The notes beneath the pieces are model-generated. The model was not told the origin of the DNA, did no database searches, and saw only the letters and a list, made by a program, of their open reading frames with translations. Positions 1 through 9,964 of a DNA stretch of 64,000 nucleotides are shown here, piece by piece. The DNA comes from Allium sativum. Lineage: Eukaryota; Streptophyta; Magnoliopsida; Asparagales; Amaryllidaceae. Every line of letters starts with the position of its first letter. Positions within the stretch are counted from its first letter, which is position 1. The translations under genes were made by a program, and so were the position numbers. The stretch lies in contig CM060915.1 of assembly GCA_030737875.1 (NCBI GenBank), positions 905,084,677 through 905,148,676 of the forward strand, given 5' to 3'.

Positions 1-779
1 AAATTGGCGCGGTAGTTCGAAAATTCGATTTCAAAGTTCAAATGATTGTACAGGATTCAAAATAAACCAGATTTTAGCGAAACCAAAAATATGAGAATCT
101 AATTGAGAATTTCTTTCCAACAAATCTGAAAAATCAAAATTTCCTAGCGGGAATAAAAAGTTACGTCCAGTTGAAAATTCAGAATAGTCGCTATGGAATT
201 CTGGCCCTTAAAAATGGAAATTTGGCAAATGACCTCTGTTTTCGACGAAACCAATTTTGTAGGATCTGGGATGTCTGGTTATTGCTAGGTTTCAAATTTC
301 GTAATTTTCTGAATCAATATGTGAACGTGGCAAAGGAAAACGCGTTTGACCAGTTTCAGTTGATTTTAATCGACTGGAAAATGGCCAGTTTTCAAACGGT
401 CTTGGAATTTGATGAAATTAGGTTTGTTAGGACCGTATCGTCAATACGAAGCTAGAAAATATTTTTTGGGAATATTTAGAGTCCATATGTGGCCCCGATA
501 AATTGAAATGTGCGTTCAAATTCAATATATAGAGTTATATTTTGAATTTGACGAAAATTGATCGAAACAATCGAATCAGCTTACGAAACATATCCCATTG
601 TATTCAGAATAAGGGTTTTTAGCCATGGACGACAGGCGATGGGTCTCATTTCGAGGTCAAAATAAAAAGGTACCTTTTCGGAATTAAATTAAATAAATAA
701 AAAAATAAAAACTCTTCTCTCTCTCCCCTCTCCTTAACCATTCAGCCCCCCCAACGTTTACTTTTCAAAATCAAAATAA

Positions 780-1044
780 AAAAAGGAAGGAGCGACCGGG
801 GGGGTGGGGAACCGCCGCTGCCGCCCCATCCCCCCCCCCCCAGGTGGCGCGCCCACCACCGAAGCCCCCCCCCCCGCCTCAGGAGATCTCCGCTCTCTCC
901 CCCCTCTCCTCTATCCTCCGCAAACTCCCTCTTCCTCCCCCAAAATGCCACGCGCCGCCGCCCCCACCTCCACCTCCTCCGAAGCCGCGCCCAGTCCTCC
1001 AGCAACCGACGACGCCAAACCCCCCCTCCAATGCGACTGTAAGT
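780..1044 (+). other. GC-rich leader segment of the A2 LTR
   Basis: A C-rich block stands out inside an AT-rich LTR, just after the A-rich TATA-like run and a CT-rich stretch. It encodes proline-rich open frames, but these are low-complexity products of C runs and match no family I know. The block ends at 1039-1044 in GTAAGT, a good match to a plant splice donor. A GC-rich block sits at the equivalent place in A1 (about 7430-7560) and A3 (about 59250-59520) with different sequence, so I read it as a fast-evolving 5' leader rather than a gene. Confidence 0.5.
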
Positions 1045-1140
1045 TTATTTCAATTATTTATTTAGTTATTTATTTAAAATAATTAGTACTAACCAATTAA
1101 AATCAGTTTTTAATGATCAGATCATGGTAGATCGATATGG

Positions 1141-1543
1141 AAGTATTTTTAAAGATAAAATTTCGATTTTTACATTAAAAGGCAAGACAAAGATTTGATT
1201 TTTATTATATGTGAGTATAAAAAATATGATTTTTATATATGAATAGAAAAGATTTGTTTTTTATAATAGACAAGATTAGATTTTTATAATATAGAAAGGT
1301 TAGATTTTTAGTAGTGAAAAGGCGGGATGTTTAAAGTAGAAAGGAAATGATTTTTATCTATATGAAGTAAAAGTATTAAAAATATGATTTTTATATAGTA
1401 GAAGTATTAAAAATATGATTTTTATATTATAGAGATATTAAAAATATGATTTTTATATAGTATAAATAATAAAAAGATGATTTTTATATAGTAGAAGTAT
1501 TAAAAATATAATTTTTAGAATTAAAATAAAAATGTGATTTTTA
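1141..1543 (+). repeat. Array of AAAAATATGATTTTTAT units in A2 LTR
   Basis: Degenerate tandem units of about 30 bases carry the near-palindromic core AAAAATATGATTTTTAT, clearest between 1374 and 1510. The same core is expanded in A3 (58360-59165, opposite strand). It appears as AAAAATGTGATTTTTAT inside the 125-bp units of the A1 LTRs. Confidence 0.75.
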
Positions 1544-1697
1544 TTTATGAACAACGTGAAAATGAAGTTGGGATTTCAGGCAAGTCAGCACTGTTCTGAA
1601 ATTCAGAAATAATGAATTGGTGGAGTGGATCCCCAAGGTGAGAACTCCTCACTTTTAATTTATTTTCTAGTTGAAATATATATACTAGGATGCAGAC

Positions 1698-1744
1698 GGT
1701 GCTTAGCAGCACCCGACACCCGTCGTCCACAGACCATGGACGAC
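1698..1744 (+). other. Two adjacent RNA hairpins in the A2 LTR
   Basis: The first hairpin (1698-1713) has arms GGTGCT and AGCACC around the tetraloop TAGC, and it recurs in A3 at 58193-58208. The second (1722-1744) has 8-bp arms GTCGTCCA and TGGACGAC around the 7-nt loop CAGACCA. It recurs in both A1 LTRs and in A3 with changed stem bases. Family knowledge does not tell me a function. Confidence 0.65.
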
Positions 1745-1773
1745 TTGTATGCTTGTGTGATTGTTTGTGTTGT

Positions 1774-1970
1774 GAAATCAAACATATATTCATGTGTTGA
1801 AATCAAATATATATTCATGTGTTGAAATCAAATATATATTCATATGTTGAAATCAAATATATATTCATGTGTTGAAATCGAATATATATTCATGTGTTGA
1901 AATCAAATATATATTCATGTGTTGAAGTAAAATGTATATTCATGTGTTGAAGTAAAATAAATATTCATTT
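1774..1970 (+). repeat. 25-bp minisatellite in A2 LTR
   Basis: About eight tandem copies of a 25-base unit contain TTCATGTGTTGAAATC. The core TTCATGTGTTGAA is shared with the second A2 array, with A3, and with the A1 LTR repeats, where it appears as its reverse complement. Confidence 0.85.
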
Positions 1971-2335
1971 ACAAATCGAACGATTTGTTTATGTACACCG
2001 ATTTGACTGATGTCGATTAGGACGATAAATCTTACACATCGCCCAACTGCACAAACAAAATATGTGTTTGATTGATCGAAACCCCATACGGGTGTTGGGA
2101 TGATATCGACGTACACTAATCCCAATTGTTTAGTAGTATGTCGACCGATGGGTTGACAGACTATGTAAGCGTTACTTACCTATATTTAATGCTTACACAG
2201 TGGTGTGGTGCACTCTGGATGATGGTTGATGATTTGTCATGGTCATTATATACATGTGTTGTAGGGAATCCATATAATTAACATTATATGGTAATTGATT
2301 GGGCCTCATTCTAATTTGGAAAATAAAGAATAGAA

Positions 2336-2620
2336 TGAAAATTCATGTGTTGAATAATATAAATTCATGTGTTGAATAGAATGAAAATTCATGTGTTGAA
2401 TAATATAAATTCATGTGTTGAATAGAAATAAAATCATGTTTTGAATAGAAATAAATTCATGTGTTGAATAGAATAAAAATTCGTGTGTTGAATAGAAATA
2501 AATTCATGTGTTGAATAGAATAAAAATTCATGTGTTGAATAGAAATAAATTCATGTGTTGAATAGAAATAAATTCATGTGTTGAATAGAATAAAAATTCA
2601 TGTGTTGAAAAGAAATAAAT
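2336..2620 (+). repeat. TTCATGTGTTGAATAGAA minisatellite, target of A1
   Basis: Tandem units of about 23-27 bases, TTCATGTGTTGAATAGAA plus a variable A/T filler. The array resumes immediately after A1 (19161-19303), which shows that A1 integrated inside it. Confidence 0.9.
2616..2620. repeat. Target-site duplication of A1, left copy
   Basis: The sequence taaat directly precedes the LTR start TGTGACGATC. An identical taaat at 19161-19165 follows the other LTR end GGGTTATTACA. Five bases is the usual Ty3/gypsy duplication length. Confidence 0.9.
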
Positions 2621-5232
2621 TGTGACGATCCCAAAATCCGAGGGGCGGTATTAAGGATAATCATTGGGAAATAACTCATTAATCATCATAGCAGCGAACA
2701 GATAATAGCAAAAACAATAAATAGAATAATTTACATGGATATGACAGCGGAATCACAACATGTAATAACATCAGAATAGCATAGCGTGGGATATAACTTA
2801 GTAAATAAAAAGGAAAGTGATCAGTCATCATCGCCAGAGGCGGAATACATACATGCAGTGAGACATAATAAGGGTATCAGTCTACATCGCCGAAGGCGGT
2901 ACATATACATACAATAAGGAATACGGAAAGTAAATCAGTCTGCATCGCCTGTGGCGGAATCATAATATAAGAACAATAATGGCGGAAAAAGTCAAAGTCA
3001 TCTCTGTGAAGTCAGCCTCGCCATGAGCCAAAAATGCACTCTATGCAGCAGTGTAGAGCCAAAAACAACCTGTCACCTGTGTACTAGGCTGCCCGTGTGA
3101 AAATAAGGGCACCCGCGTTTGCAAAGTGAAACAAACATCGAGTCAGCCATGGGGACTGGTATGAGGAATCTATTTAACAATTAGACAACAGTAATAGCAA
3201 ATCATAGGACCACGCCACTTTCGCGGAACGGGTTTACTCCAGTGATTGCTAGTGCATTTAAAACAAAATAAATTCTTTTAAAACAACGCAATGCTTTTAA
3301 AGAGAATGAAGCCATTATAAGACTCAGGTCCCATCACACAATGCAACGCAAGCCGGAGGATAGAGTTTTACCTTATAATAGCCAAATATGCTTGATACGT
3401 ATAAAACGAAATCATTTGATATTATTACTAGTGCATATATGTTTCAAAAACGAATAGCATCATAAATATCAATCATAGGCGACATGAGCGTCCCATGCCA
3501 CTATGTCGCCATATATAAGTTACAATCGAATCCGTTATCTCGTATTGGAAATTGGATTTCCGTCATGAGTCGAGGCAAGGGGCAAGCTCCTCTCCGCTTC
3601 GAGACACTCTAGCAAATGCCTCAGGACTACGCACTCTGGGCAATCCTGGATCTTCAGGGCCGGTCCTCACTTACGTTAGAGGATTAATTATGCCTGAACA
3701 CACGTTTCCCGGTCCTTACAGACCTATAATCGAGGCGCCTCGCATTCCAACAACCACGAAGGTGAAAAGTAGATATATATGTCAGGGCTGGTAAGTCACT
3801 GACACCACCATAGCTAGAAAGAAACGTCGTGCTCTCCCTGCAGTCCGTATCCCGTTTTTAACTCATACCGGGGTGTGAGGCTCGCGAATCTATGAAATAC
3901 ACAAAGCTAGGTCATGCAGACCGTGCTTTGATCATCGTCCACAAGACTTTGCTTTGCAACAGAAGCCGTGATCACAGCATCTTGGCATGCCACATAGGCA
4001 GTCCACTCCATACGATTGATTTCCATCGATATATAACCCCTGAGCTCGTATGTCTCAGAGAAGAGCGTTAAGCAATAGAATAAATTTTCCACCGCCAAAC
4101 AGATATATATTTAACAGAGATCAATCAGTATAGAACAAAATCCAATGTCAGACACACAGTCTATTTACAAGTCCGTTCTGGGTCTGAACGAAACAGGAGG
4201 CGTCAATTCCTCGCATATCCGTACAATCAACACATACGTTCAGACGGCTACTACTTCCGTCCCCTTTCCGGTAGCTACTCCGGTTAGGAACCTCAGTAGC
4301 GCCCATCCAACCGATACGAAGATCGTCGGTCTTGAATCGTCTTTGCATTTTCCAATTCGAATCGCTTGATAAATTATTTGAAATGAGGGTTAGCTCGGCC
4401 TTTTCAAATAATTCACGTCATTAGAATTTAAATCGATTCCTTTTTATGGTTATATTATTCGACATCCATCTTTCAGTTATTTAGTGTTATTTTCGTGTCA
4501 AACACATACAACCATCAAATATCAAACAATTCAAGCCCAATTGGTTTATTTTCAATCAATGTTGCTTATAATATTTTATAACGATTTTTCGCCATTTTTA
4601 TTTATTTAAAAATGGCCACATTTAATTAAACGATGTTTCAGGTCGTGTCGTGGCGCTGTTTTTCCCTTAATTTGTTTTACACATATCGGAAAATCTATCC
4701 GTTGGATTTCTACAAAGTCTATATCAGTGGGAAGATATTCCCAAAGCGAACCCAACGGTTCCAGTTTCGTGAGAATCCGACGGTCGGATCTTCCACACTA
4801 GTCGTTTGAAGTTACGGTTTCAAAATTCAAACTACAGCGTCGTTATTCGATTTAATTTAATTATATTTATATTTATATATAAATATAAACGATTCTGACG
4901 CTGTTTTTCTTCAGATTTGAATTAAACATTCCGGACAATCCAACCGTTGGATTTTTACAAGGTTGGTGCCATTGGAAAGATATTTCCAAGGCGAACCCAG
5001 CGGTTGCGGTTTCGGGAAAATCCGATGGTCGGATTTCTCGCACTAATCGTTTCAAATTACGATTCCGAAACACGAACTGCACGGCCTCTATTCCTTTTAT
5101 TTATATTTATATTTAAATATATAAATATAGTTCAGTCTATAATTTCAACTATAGTTCATTCTATATTTTCAACTTCGTTTTCACTTCAAATATTTCACTA
5201 ACGCCTTAATATTTCGAAAAATTTCTCCATAA

Positions 5233-5251
5233 CCTCCTTTGTACGGGGAGG
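5233..5251 (-). other. Hairpin with GTAC loop in A1 3' LTR
   Basis: Arms CCTCC and GGAGG enclose a 9-nt loop containing the self-complementary tetramer GTAC. The same block is at 15806-15824 in the other LTR and has relatives at 24821-24835 (B interior) and 60648-60664 (A3 interior). Confidence 0.55.
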
Positions 5252-5555
5252 GGTTTGGAAATTTATTGGGCCGTGTTAGGTACCCAATAAATCCTAAAAA
5301 GCATTCTCATATTTATAGTGATATATTTTGGTGTTTACGGGGGAGCATGTACTGATAATCACTCCAGAGAATAAATTCTCGTCACCCCGTTTCCGTGTGG
5401 AAATAAATAGTCCATGTGCCGTATCTAATAACTAGAGCGACGTGATTATTGTCAACTCCAGACCCGTGTGGGGTTTTTATCAATCTAGCAATTTATCGTT
5501 ATAATTTATATAGTCCATATCAGTCATCAGTTCAACCTATAATACATAGTCATCG

Positions 5556-5622
5556 CCATACAAGCCTCTTGCTTGTATGGTAAATCTTCCACCTCATCAC
5601 ACAAGCTCCAATTGCTTATGTG
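5556..5622 (-). other. Twin hairpins in A1 3' LTR
   Basis: Hairpin one (5556-5580) has perfect 10-bp arms CCATACAAGC and GCTTGTATGG around a 5-nt loop. Hairpin two (5598-5622) has 9-bp arms CACACAAGC and GCTTATGTG around a 7-nt loop. Its single plus-strand mismatch becomes a U-G wobble in the minus-strand RNA, which is the element sense. The first is repeated unchanged at 16129-16153 in the other LTR. Confidence 0.6.
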
Positions 5623-6085
5623 GAATATGATGAAGTATGCCTATCATCAAGAAGTATGCCATGTAGTGTAGTTCAAAATTAATTGTTACTATCCTATGGC
5701 GTTATTTATTATTTCACACAGAATAACCAGCACTCTGCATCCAATGGCATTCACAGGAGTAGATATATAAATAAAATTGCGCAGCCAACTCATCAAGGTT
5801 TACCTATTTGTCGGGCACGCAAATAATTTCTTTACTCTACAGCTAATCCATTTTTCCTGTTCAACACATGTATATATATGCAGACCAAAGCTAATAATAA
5901 TATTTCTACCGAACTATTATTTATTTCAACACGTGTGTATTTTTAACTAAGCGTATACATGATAAAAGAAACATTTTTATCATCAAAAATATTTATTCGA
6001 CACGTGTGTATTTTTAACACTTCATATTCACTATAAAAATATAGTTTTCATTGTCGATTCATTTTATTTTTAAAAGATGATAACA

Positions 6086-6656
6086 TTCAACACATGAATT
6101 TCAACTCGACGAACAAATTGCAATTCAACACATGAATATTCTATATAGTTTGTATATATATAAAAATGTGATTTTTATCGCAAAAGCTATTTGTTTAAAT
6201 TCAAATAATATTCAACACATGAATTTCAACTCAACGAATGAATTGCAACTCAACACATGAATATACTATATAGTTTGTATATATATAAAAATGTGATTTT
6301 TATCACAAAAGCTATTTGTTTAAATTCAAATAATATTCAACACATGAATTTCAACTCAACGAATGAATTGCAACTCAACGAATGAATATGATATAGTTTG
6401 TATATATATAAAAATGTGATTTTTATCGCTAAAGCCATTTGTTTAAATTCAAATAATATTCAACACATGAATTTCAACTCAACGAATGAATTGCAACTCA
6501 ACACATGAATATTCTATATAGTTTGTATATATATAAAAATGTGATTTTTATCGCAAAAGCTATTTGTTTAAATTCAAATAATATTCAACACATGAATTTC
6601 AACTCAACGAATGAATTGCAACTCAACACATGAATATTCTATATAGCATATGTAAT
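6086..6656. repeat. 125-bp tandem array in A1 3' LTR
   Basis: Four full units and a partial one start at 6086, 6211, 6336, 6459 and 6584, giving periods of 123-125. Each unit contains TTCAACACATGAA, a short AT run, AAAAATGTGATTTTTAT and a TTTAAATTCAAATAAT block. The other LTR has the same array at 16659-17227. Confidence 0.93.
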
Positions 6657-6960
6657 TTATTTCAACGAATGAAAATTATTCTAACACATAAATATTTCAG
6701 AAAATTTCGGTAGCATAACGGCAGGGTAGTTAAAACCGGGACCGTCCCTAGTACGGCTCCTCGCTCGACCTTAAAACCTCGCGGTTTTTGACAATGGGGA
6801 TCATGCATCTATTTCGCACGCAGGCGGCATGTTTTATTTTCAATTCCACAATCCTATTCTAATTTGTTTCAACCACAAGAGGGTATTTTTCAACCACAAA
6901 CAATTATTTCCAGCCATTCGTCATACCATATAATATCACGTCAATCACAAGCAATAAATA

Positions 6961-6981
6961 TCGTCCATGGTCTATGGACGA
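6961..6981 (-). other. Hairpin with YAGACCA loop in A1 3' LTR
   Basis: Seven-base perfect arms TCGTCCA and TGGACGA flank a 7-nt loop that reads TAGACCA in element sense. The counterpart at 17538-17558 has the loop CAGACCA. Relatives in A2 and A3 keep pairing despite stem changes. Confidence 0.6.
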
Positions 6982-8594
6982 GGGGAGTATATATATATAT
7001 ATATATAATATAATAATTCACTTGCATTTCATCACAATTCAAAGCATATATGTTTCATTCAACGCTTGCATAATTTATACATCGCTAATATAATTTATAC
7101 AACACATGTACATGAGGTATACAATGCGTATATAATTTACACTTCGCTTATATAATTTATACAACGCGATTTCATTCACACCAATAGTTTAGATTCCTCA
7201 CATTGGTTATTGCAGTGCTAAAAATCGTAGGAAGGTCAGAAAAATCCGCGGCTTCTTCTAGAATGTAGAGAGTCTCCTTGCGGTCACGATGTCTCCTGTT
7301 TCATCGAATTTCGTTAACATAGCAAAAAGATACGATTTTTACAAGTTTGCAACGCTTTATAGTGTAAAAATCAGTTGAAAATAGGTTTAGCCGTATACCT
7401 CCTTCGAGCTCGAGAACTAGGGTTAAACTTTTTGGCAAAACCGCGAAGCGATAGGACGAACGGCCAGCGCTGCGTCGAAGAGGAAGGGAAGAGCTTCCCA
7501 AAGCTACTCGAGATGATCGGCTCGGTGGTCCCCAGCACCCACGGCGGCGGCACGAAGTTTGGACCTTCCCGACGCGATATCTCCCTCTACACTCAACAAT
7601 AATTCTTGAAATTACTATGGATTTGAAGATCTCTGAACGCTCTTCAAAATGGATCTTAGTTTGCTTGATTTCGTTGTGTGGTTGTGGAGAAATTGAAGAG
7701 AGAAGTTCGGAGTATATTTCCGCGTCGCGCCAGGAAGTTACGATGAGGGAGAAAAGATGTGATTGGCCCGCTCCTTTTTATTTTTATTTTTATTTTATTT
7801 AATTCCAAAAATACCCCCTTCCATAGACGAACTCGAAATCAAACCCGATGATTGTCGCCCCTAGCTAAATACCCCCATTCCGAACACAATGGGTTATGTT
7901 TCGCTGGCCCATTCGACTGTTACAGTCAGTTATTTTTCAAATTAAAATATAAAACATTCGATATTTAATTTAAACGTACATTTCAATTTGCCAGGGCCAC
8001 AAACTGAATCGAAAAATTCCAGAAAAATAAACCTAGCTTTGTTTTGACGATACGGTCCTAACAAAACCTGTTTCGTCGAATTCTGAGCTCGTTTGAAAAA
8101 CGGCCATTTTTAGGTCGATCCATTTTAACAGAATTTGACCAATCACATTTTCTTTTGCCCCGCTCACATACTAGCTTCAAAAATTATGAAATTTGAAACT
8201 TAGCAATAATTTGACATCTCGGACCCAACAAAAGTGGTTTCGTCGAATTCCGAGGTCGCATGCAAAATATCAATTTTCAAGGGCTATATATATTATATAG
8301 CGACCTTTCTGAAAATTCATTTGGCCATAACTTTTGATTTCCATTATGAAATTTCGATTTTTCAGATTCGTTAGAAAGGTACTCATAACCAGATTTAAAT
8401 ATTTTCAGTTTCGCTAAAATCCGTTATATTTTCCATCCGGTACAGTCAGACAAAGTTTGTATTCAAAATTTCAAACTGCAATACCATACCCAATTCTATA
8501 TTTTATTGAAATATACTATTTCAACAATTCAAATTCTTTGGTAATAACCTAATTTAAAAATTTTAAACTGGTTCACATTTTCCGGGTTATTACA

Positions 8595-8624
8595 ATCTCC
8601 CCCACTTAAAACTTTTCGTCCTCG
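8595..8624 (-). other. Polypurine tract and 3' tail of A1
   Basis: In element sense the tail reads GGACGAAAAGTTTTAAGT followed by GGGGGAGAT, directly abutting the LTR start TGTAATAACCC. This is the expected plus-strand priming site. Near-identical tails abut the LTRs of B, C, A3 and D3. Confidence 0.85.
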
Positions 8625-8695
8625 AAAAGGAAATAATAGCTAAGTAGGAAATAAAATGTAAATGCGAAGTATTGTAAAGGTACCTTGCACCGGAG

Positions 8696-9454
8696 TTAGT
8701 CAGAGATGTCCACTCTGCATTTGGGATAGGCTTGTTTAATGCTTTCCTCAGTTTCCCAAGTACAGTCTCTAGGATCACTACTCCACTGCACTTTGACTAG
8801 ATGAATCTTTTTCCTCCTTAGCTCTCTAGTTTCTTTGCCAACTATCTTTAATAGCTCTCTTCTGAGTGCTAATTCTGGAGTTATGTCAATATCATGTTGC
8901 GCTGCTTCTTCCACAACAAGATCTGGATCATGAACATGTTTTCTGAGTTGAGATACGTGGAACACATCATGTATAGCAGGCAACCAATTAGGTAATGAAA
9001 CCCTATATGCAAGAGTTCCAATCCGTTCAAGTATAGGAAAGGGACCAATAAATCTCGGTGCCAACTTCCCAGTCTTGCCAAATCTGATTACTCCCCGCAT
9101 TGGAGAAACTCTTAAATAAACAAAATCGCCAACGGCAAACGATATATCCCTTCTTCTCGCATCAGCATAACTTTTCTGTCGGCTCTGTGCGGTTTTCAAT
9201 CGTTTCTTAATGAAATCGACTTTATCCGATGCTTCTCGAATCATATCGGGCCCTAACACAAGTCTGTTGCCAGGTTCTACCCAACATGCGGGAGATCTGC
9301 ACGGTCTACCGTATAATGCTTCAAATGGAGACATTCCCAAACTTGCTTGATAAATATTGTTGTAAGAGAATTCGGCTAAATGTAAGTGATCTTCCCATGA
9401 GCCTCCAAAATCGATAACGCAAGCCCGCAGCAAATCTTCTAGAATTCTATTCAC
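8696..9454 (-). CDS. Integrase C-terminal part with chromodomain-like tail (A1)
   Basis: This is the 252-residue last open segment of the A1 polyprotein. Residues 1-60 are the end of the integrase core, with the family-typical block around SPFEALYGR (42-50). A GPY/F-type module follows, with FIGPFPI at 135-141, then the HDVFHVSQL motif at 162-170. Residues about 190-245 resemble a chromodomain in the chromovirus integrase tail, with tryptophans at 224 and 233 and a YP pair at 243-244. In this family such tails are thought to guide insertion to marked chromatin. The segment is in the same frame as the integrase core at 9476-9964 but is separated from it by a TAG at 9476-9478. The coding sequence ends with TAA at 8696-8698, about 100 bases before the PPT. 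Confidence 0.88.
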   Translation of the reverse strand: MNRILEDLLRACVIDFGGSWEDHLHLAEFSYNNIYQASLGMSPFEALYGRPCRSPACWVEPGNRLVLGPDMIREASDKVDFIKKRLKTAQSRQKSYADARRRDISFAVGDFVYLRVSPMRGVIRFGKTGKLAPRFIGPFPILERIGTLAYRVSLPNWLPAIHDVFHVSQLRKHVHDPDLVVEEAAQHDIDITPELALRRELLKIVGKETRELRRKKIHLVKVQWSSDPRDCTWETEESIKQAYPKCRVDISD

Positions 9455-9475
9455 CCGCTCAGTTTGGCCGTCTGT

Positions 9476-9964
9476 CTAAGGGTGATAAGCGGTGCTTAGG
9501 TTCAATTTGATTCCCAATTCTGTCTGGAATGCTTCCCAGAATTTGCTAGTAAATAGGGGATCTCTATCACTGACTATACTGAGCGGCACTCCATGTAGTT
9601 TAACTATTTTTTTGAAGTAAATCTGTGCTAGACTTTGAGCCGTTCTGTTGGATCGGATAGGTATGTAATGTGCAGTCTTCGTGAAGCGATCTACGATTAC
9701 CCATATACTGTCATTTCCTTTCTTAGTTCGAGGCAGGCCATCGATGAAATCCATCGAGATTTGTTCCCACTTCCATCCTGGAATTTCTAAGGGTTGTAAT
9801 AATCCAGCTAATTTCTGCTGATCACTCTTAACTAGCTGGCAAGTGGAGCATCTGCTAACATATATTGAAATATCTCTTTTCATCGCCTTCCACCAGAATG
9901 TGCGCTTGATATCATTATACATTTGTTCACACCGGGATGGATACTTAGTTTGGATTTGTGGCAT
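9476..9964 (-). CDS. Integrase core (A1), broken
   Basis: The open segment covers the zinc-binding end and the catalytic core of a Ty3/gypsy integrase, which inserts element DNA into the chromosome. The family match begins near residue 15. Residues C39 and C42 are the cysteine pair of the HHCC finger. D72 (in MDFIDGLP) and D133 (in SDRDP) are the first two catalytic acids. The third, a glutamate, is encoded just beyond the TAG at 9476-9478, so the stop separates it from the other two. The first 14 residues are out-of-frame read-through upstream of a one-base deletion near 9921-9925. Confidence 0.88.
   Translation of the reverse strand: MPQIQTKYPSRCEQMYNDIKRTFWWKAMKRDISIYVSRCSTCQLVKSDQQKLAGLLQPLEIPGWKWEQISMDFIDGLPRTKKGNDSIWVIVDRFTKTAHYIPIRSNRTAQSLAQIYFKKIVKLHGVPLSIVSDRDPLFTSKFWEAFQTELGIKLNLSTAYHP

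Larger units (their letters stand above)
1..2620 (+). mobile_element. LTR of family-A gypsy element A2, left part
   Basis: This is the left part of a plus-oriented long LTR that continues at 19161-22230. The first 600 bases are the reverse complement of the outer end of the A1 LTRs (about 7990-8500) and match A3 near 59800-60290, so the true LTR start (TGTAATAACCC type) lies roughly 180 bases left of the window. In order it holds a U3-like segment, an A-rich TATA-like run near 690-715, a GC-rich leader, an array of AAAAATATGATTTTTAT units, two hairpins near 1700-1744, and arrays containing TTCATGTGTTGAA. A1 is inserted after position 2620. I cannot tell from the window whether A2 is a solo LTR or the 3' LTR of a full element. 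Confidence 0.85.
2621..8594 (-). mobile_element. 3' LTR of A1 (5974 bp)
   Basis: On the plus strand it starts TGTGACGATC and ends GGGTTATTACA; read in element sense it starts TGTAATAACCC and ends in CA. It is followed directly by the reversed polypurine tract. It contains a partial tandem duplication (about 4650-4880 and 4900-5110), several covarying hairpins (5233-5251, 5556-5622, 6961-6981) and an array of 125-bp units (6086-6656). At almost 6 kb it is longer than the coding region and far longer than a typical plant LTR. Open frames inside it are not conserved with the other LTR and are not counted as genes. Confidence 0.95.

Noticed and set aside
804..1082. Proline-rich open frames as a gene
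   Set aside because: They come from C-runs in a GC-rich LTR leader, have no family motif, and are not conserved in A1 or A3.
1774..2620. CRISPR-like array of regular short repeats
   Set aside because: Units are tandem minisatellites without unique spacers, inside a plant LTR, and the same core occurs in other LTRs.
6086..6656. Centromeric satellite
   Set aside because: Only four to five units occur, confined to the LTR and present in both LTRs of A1.
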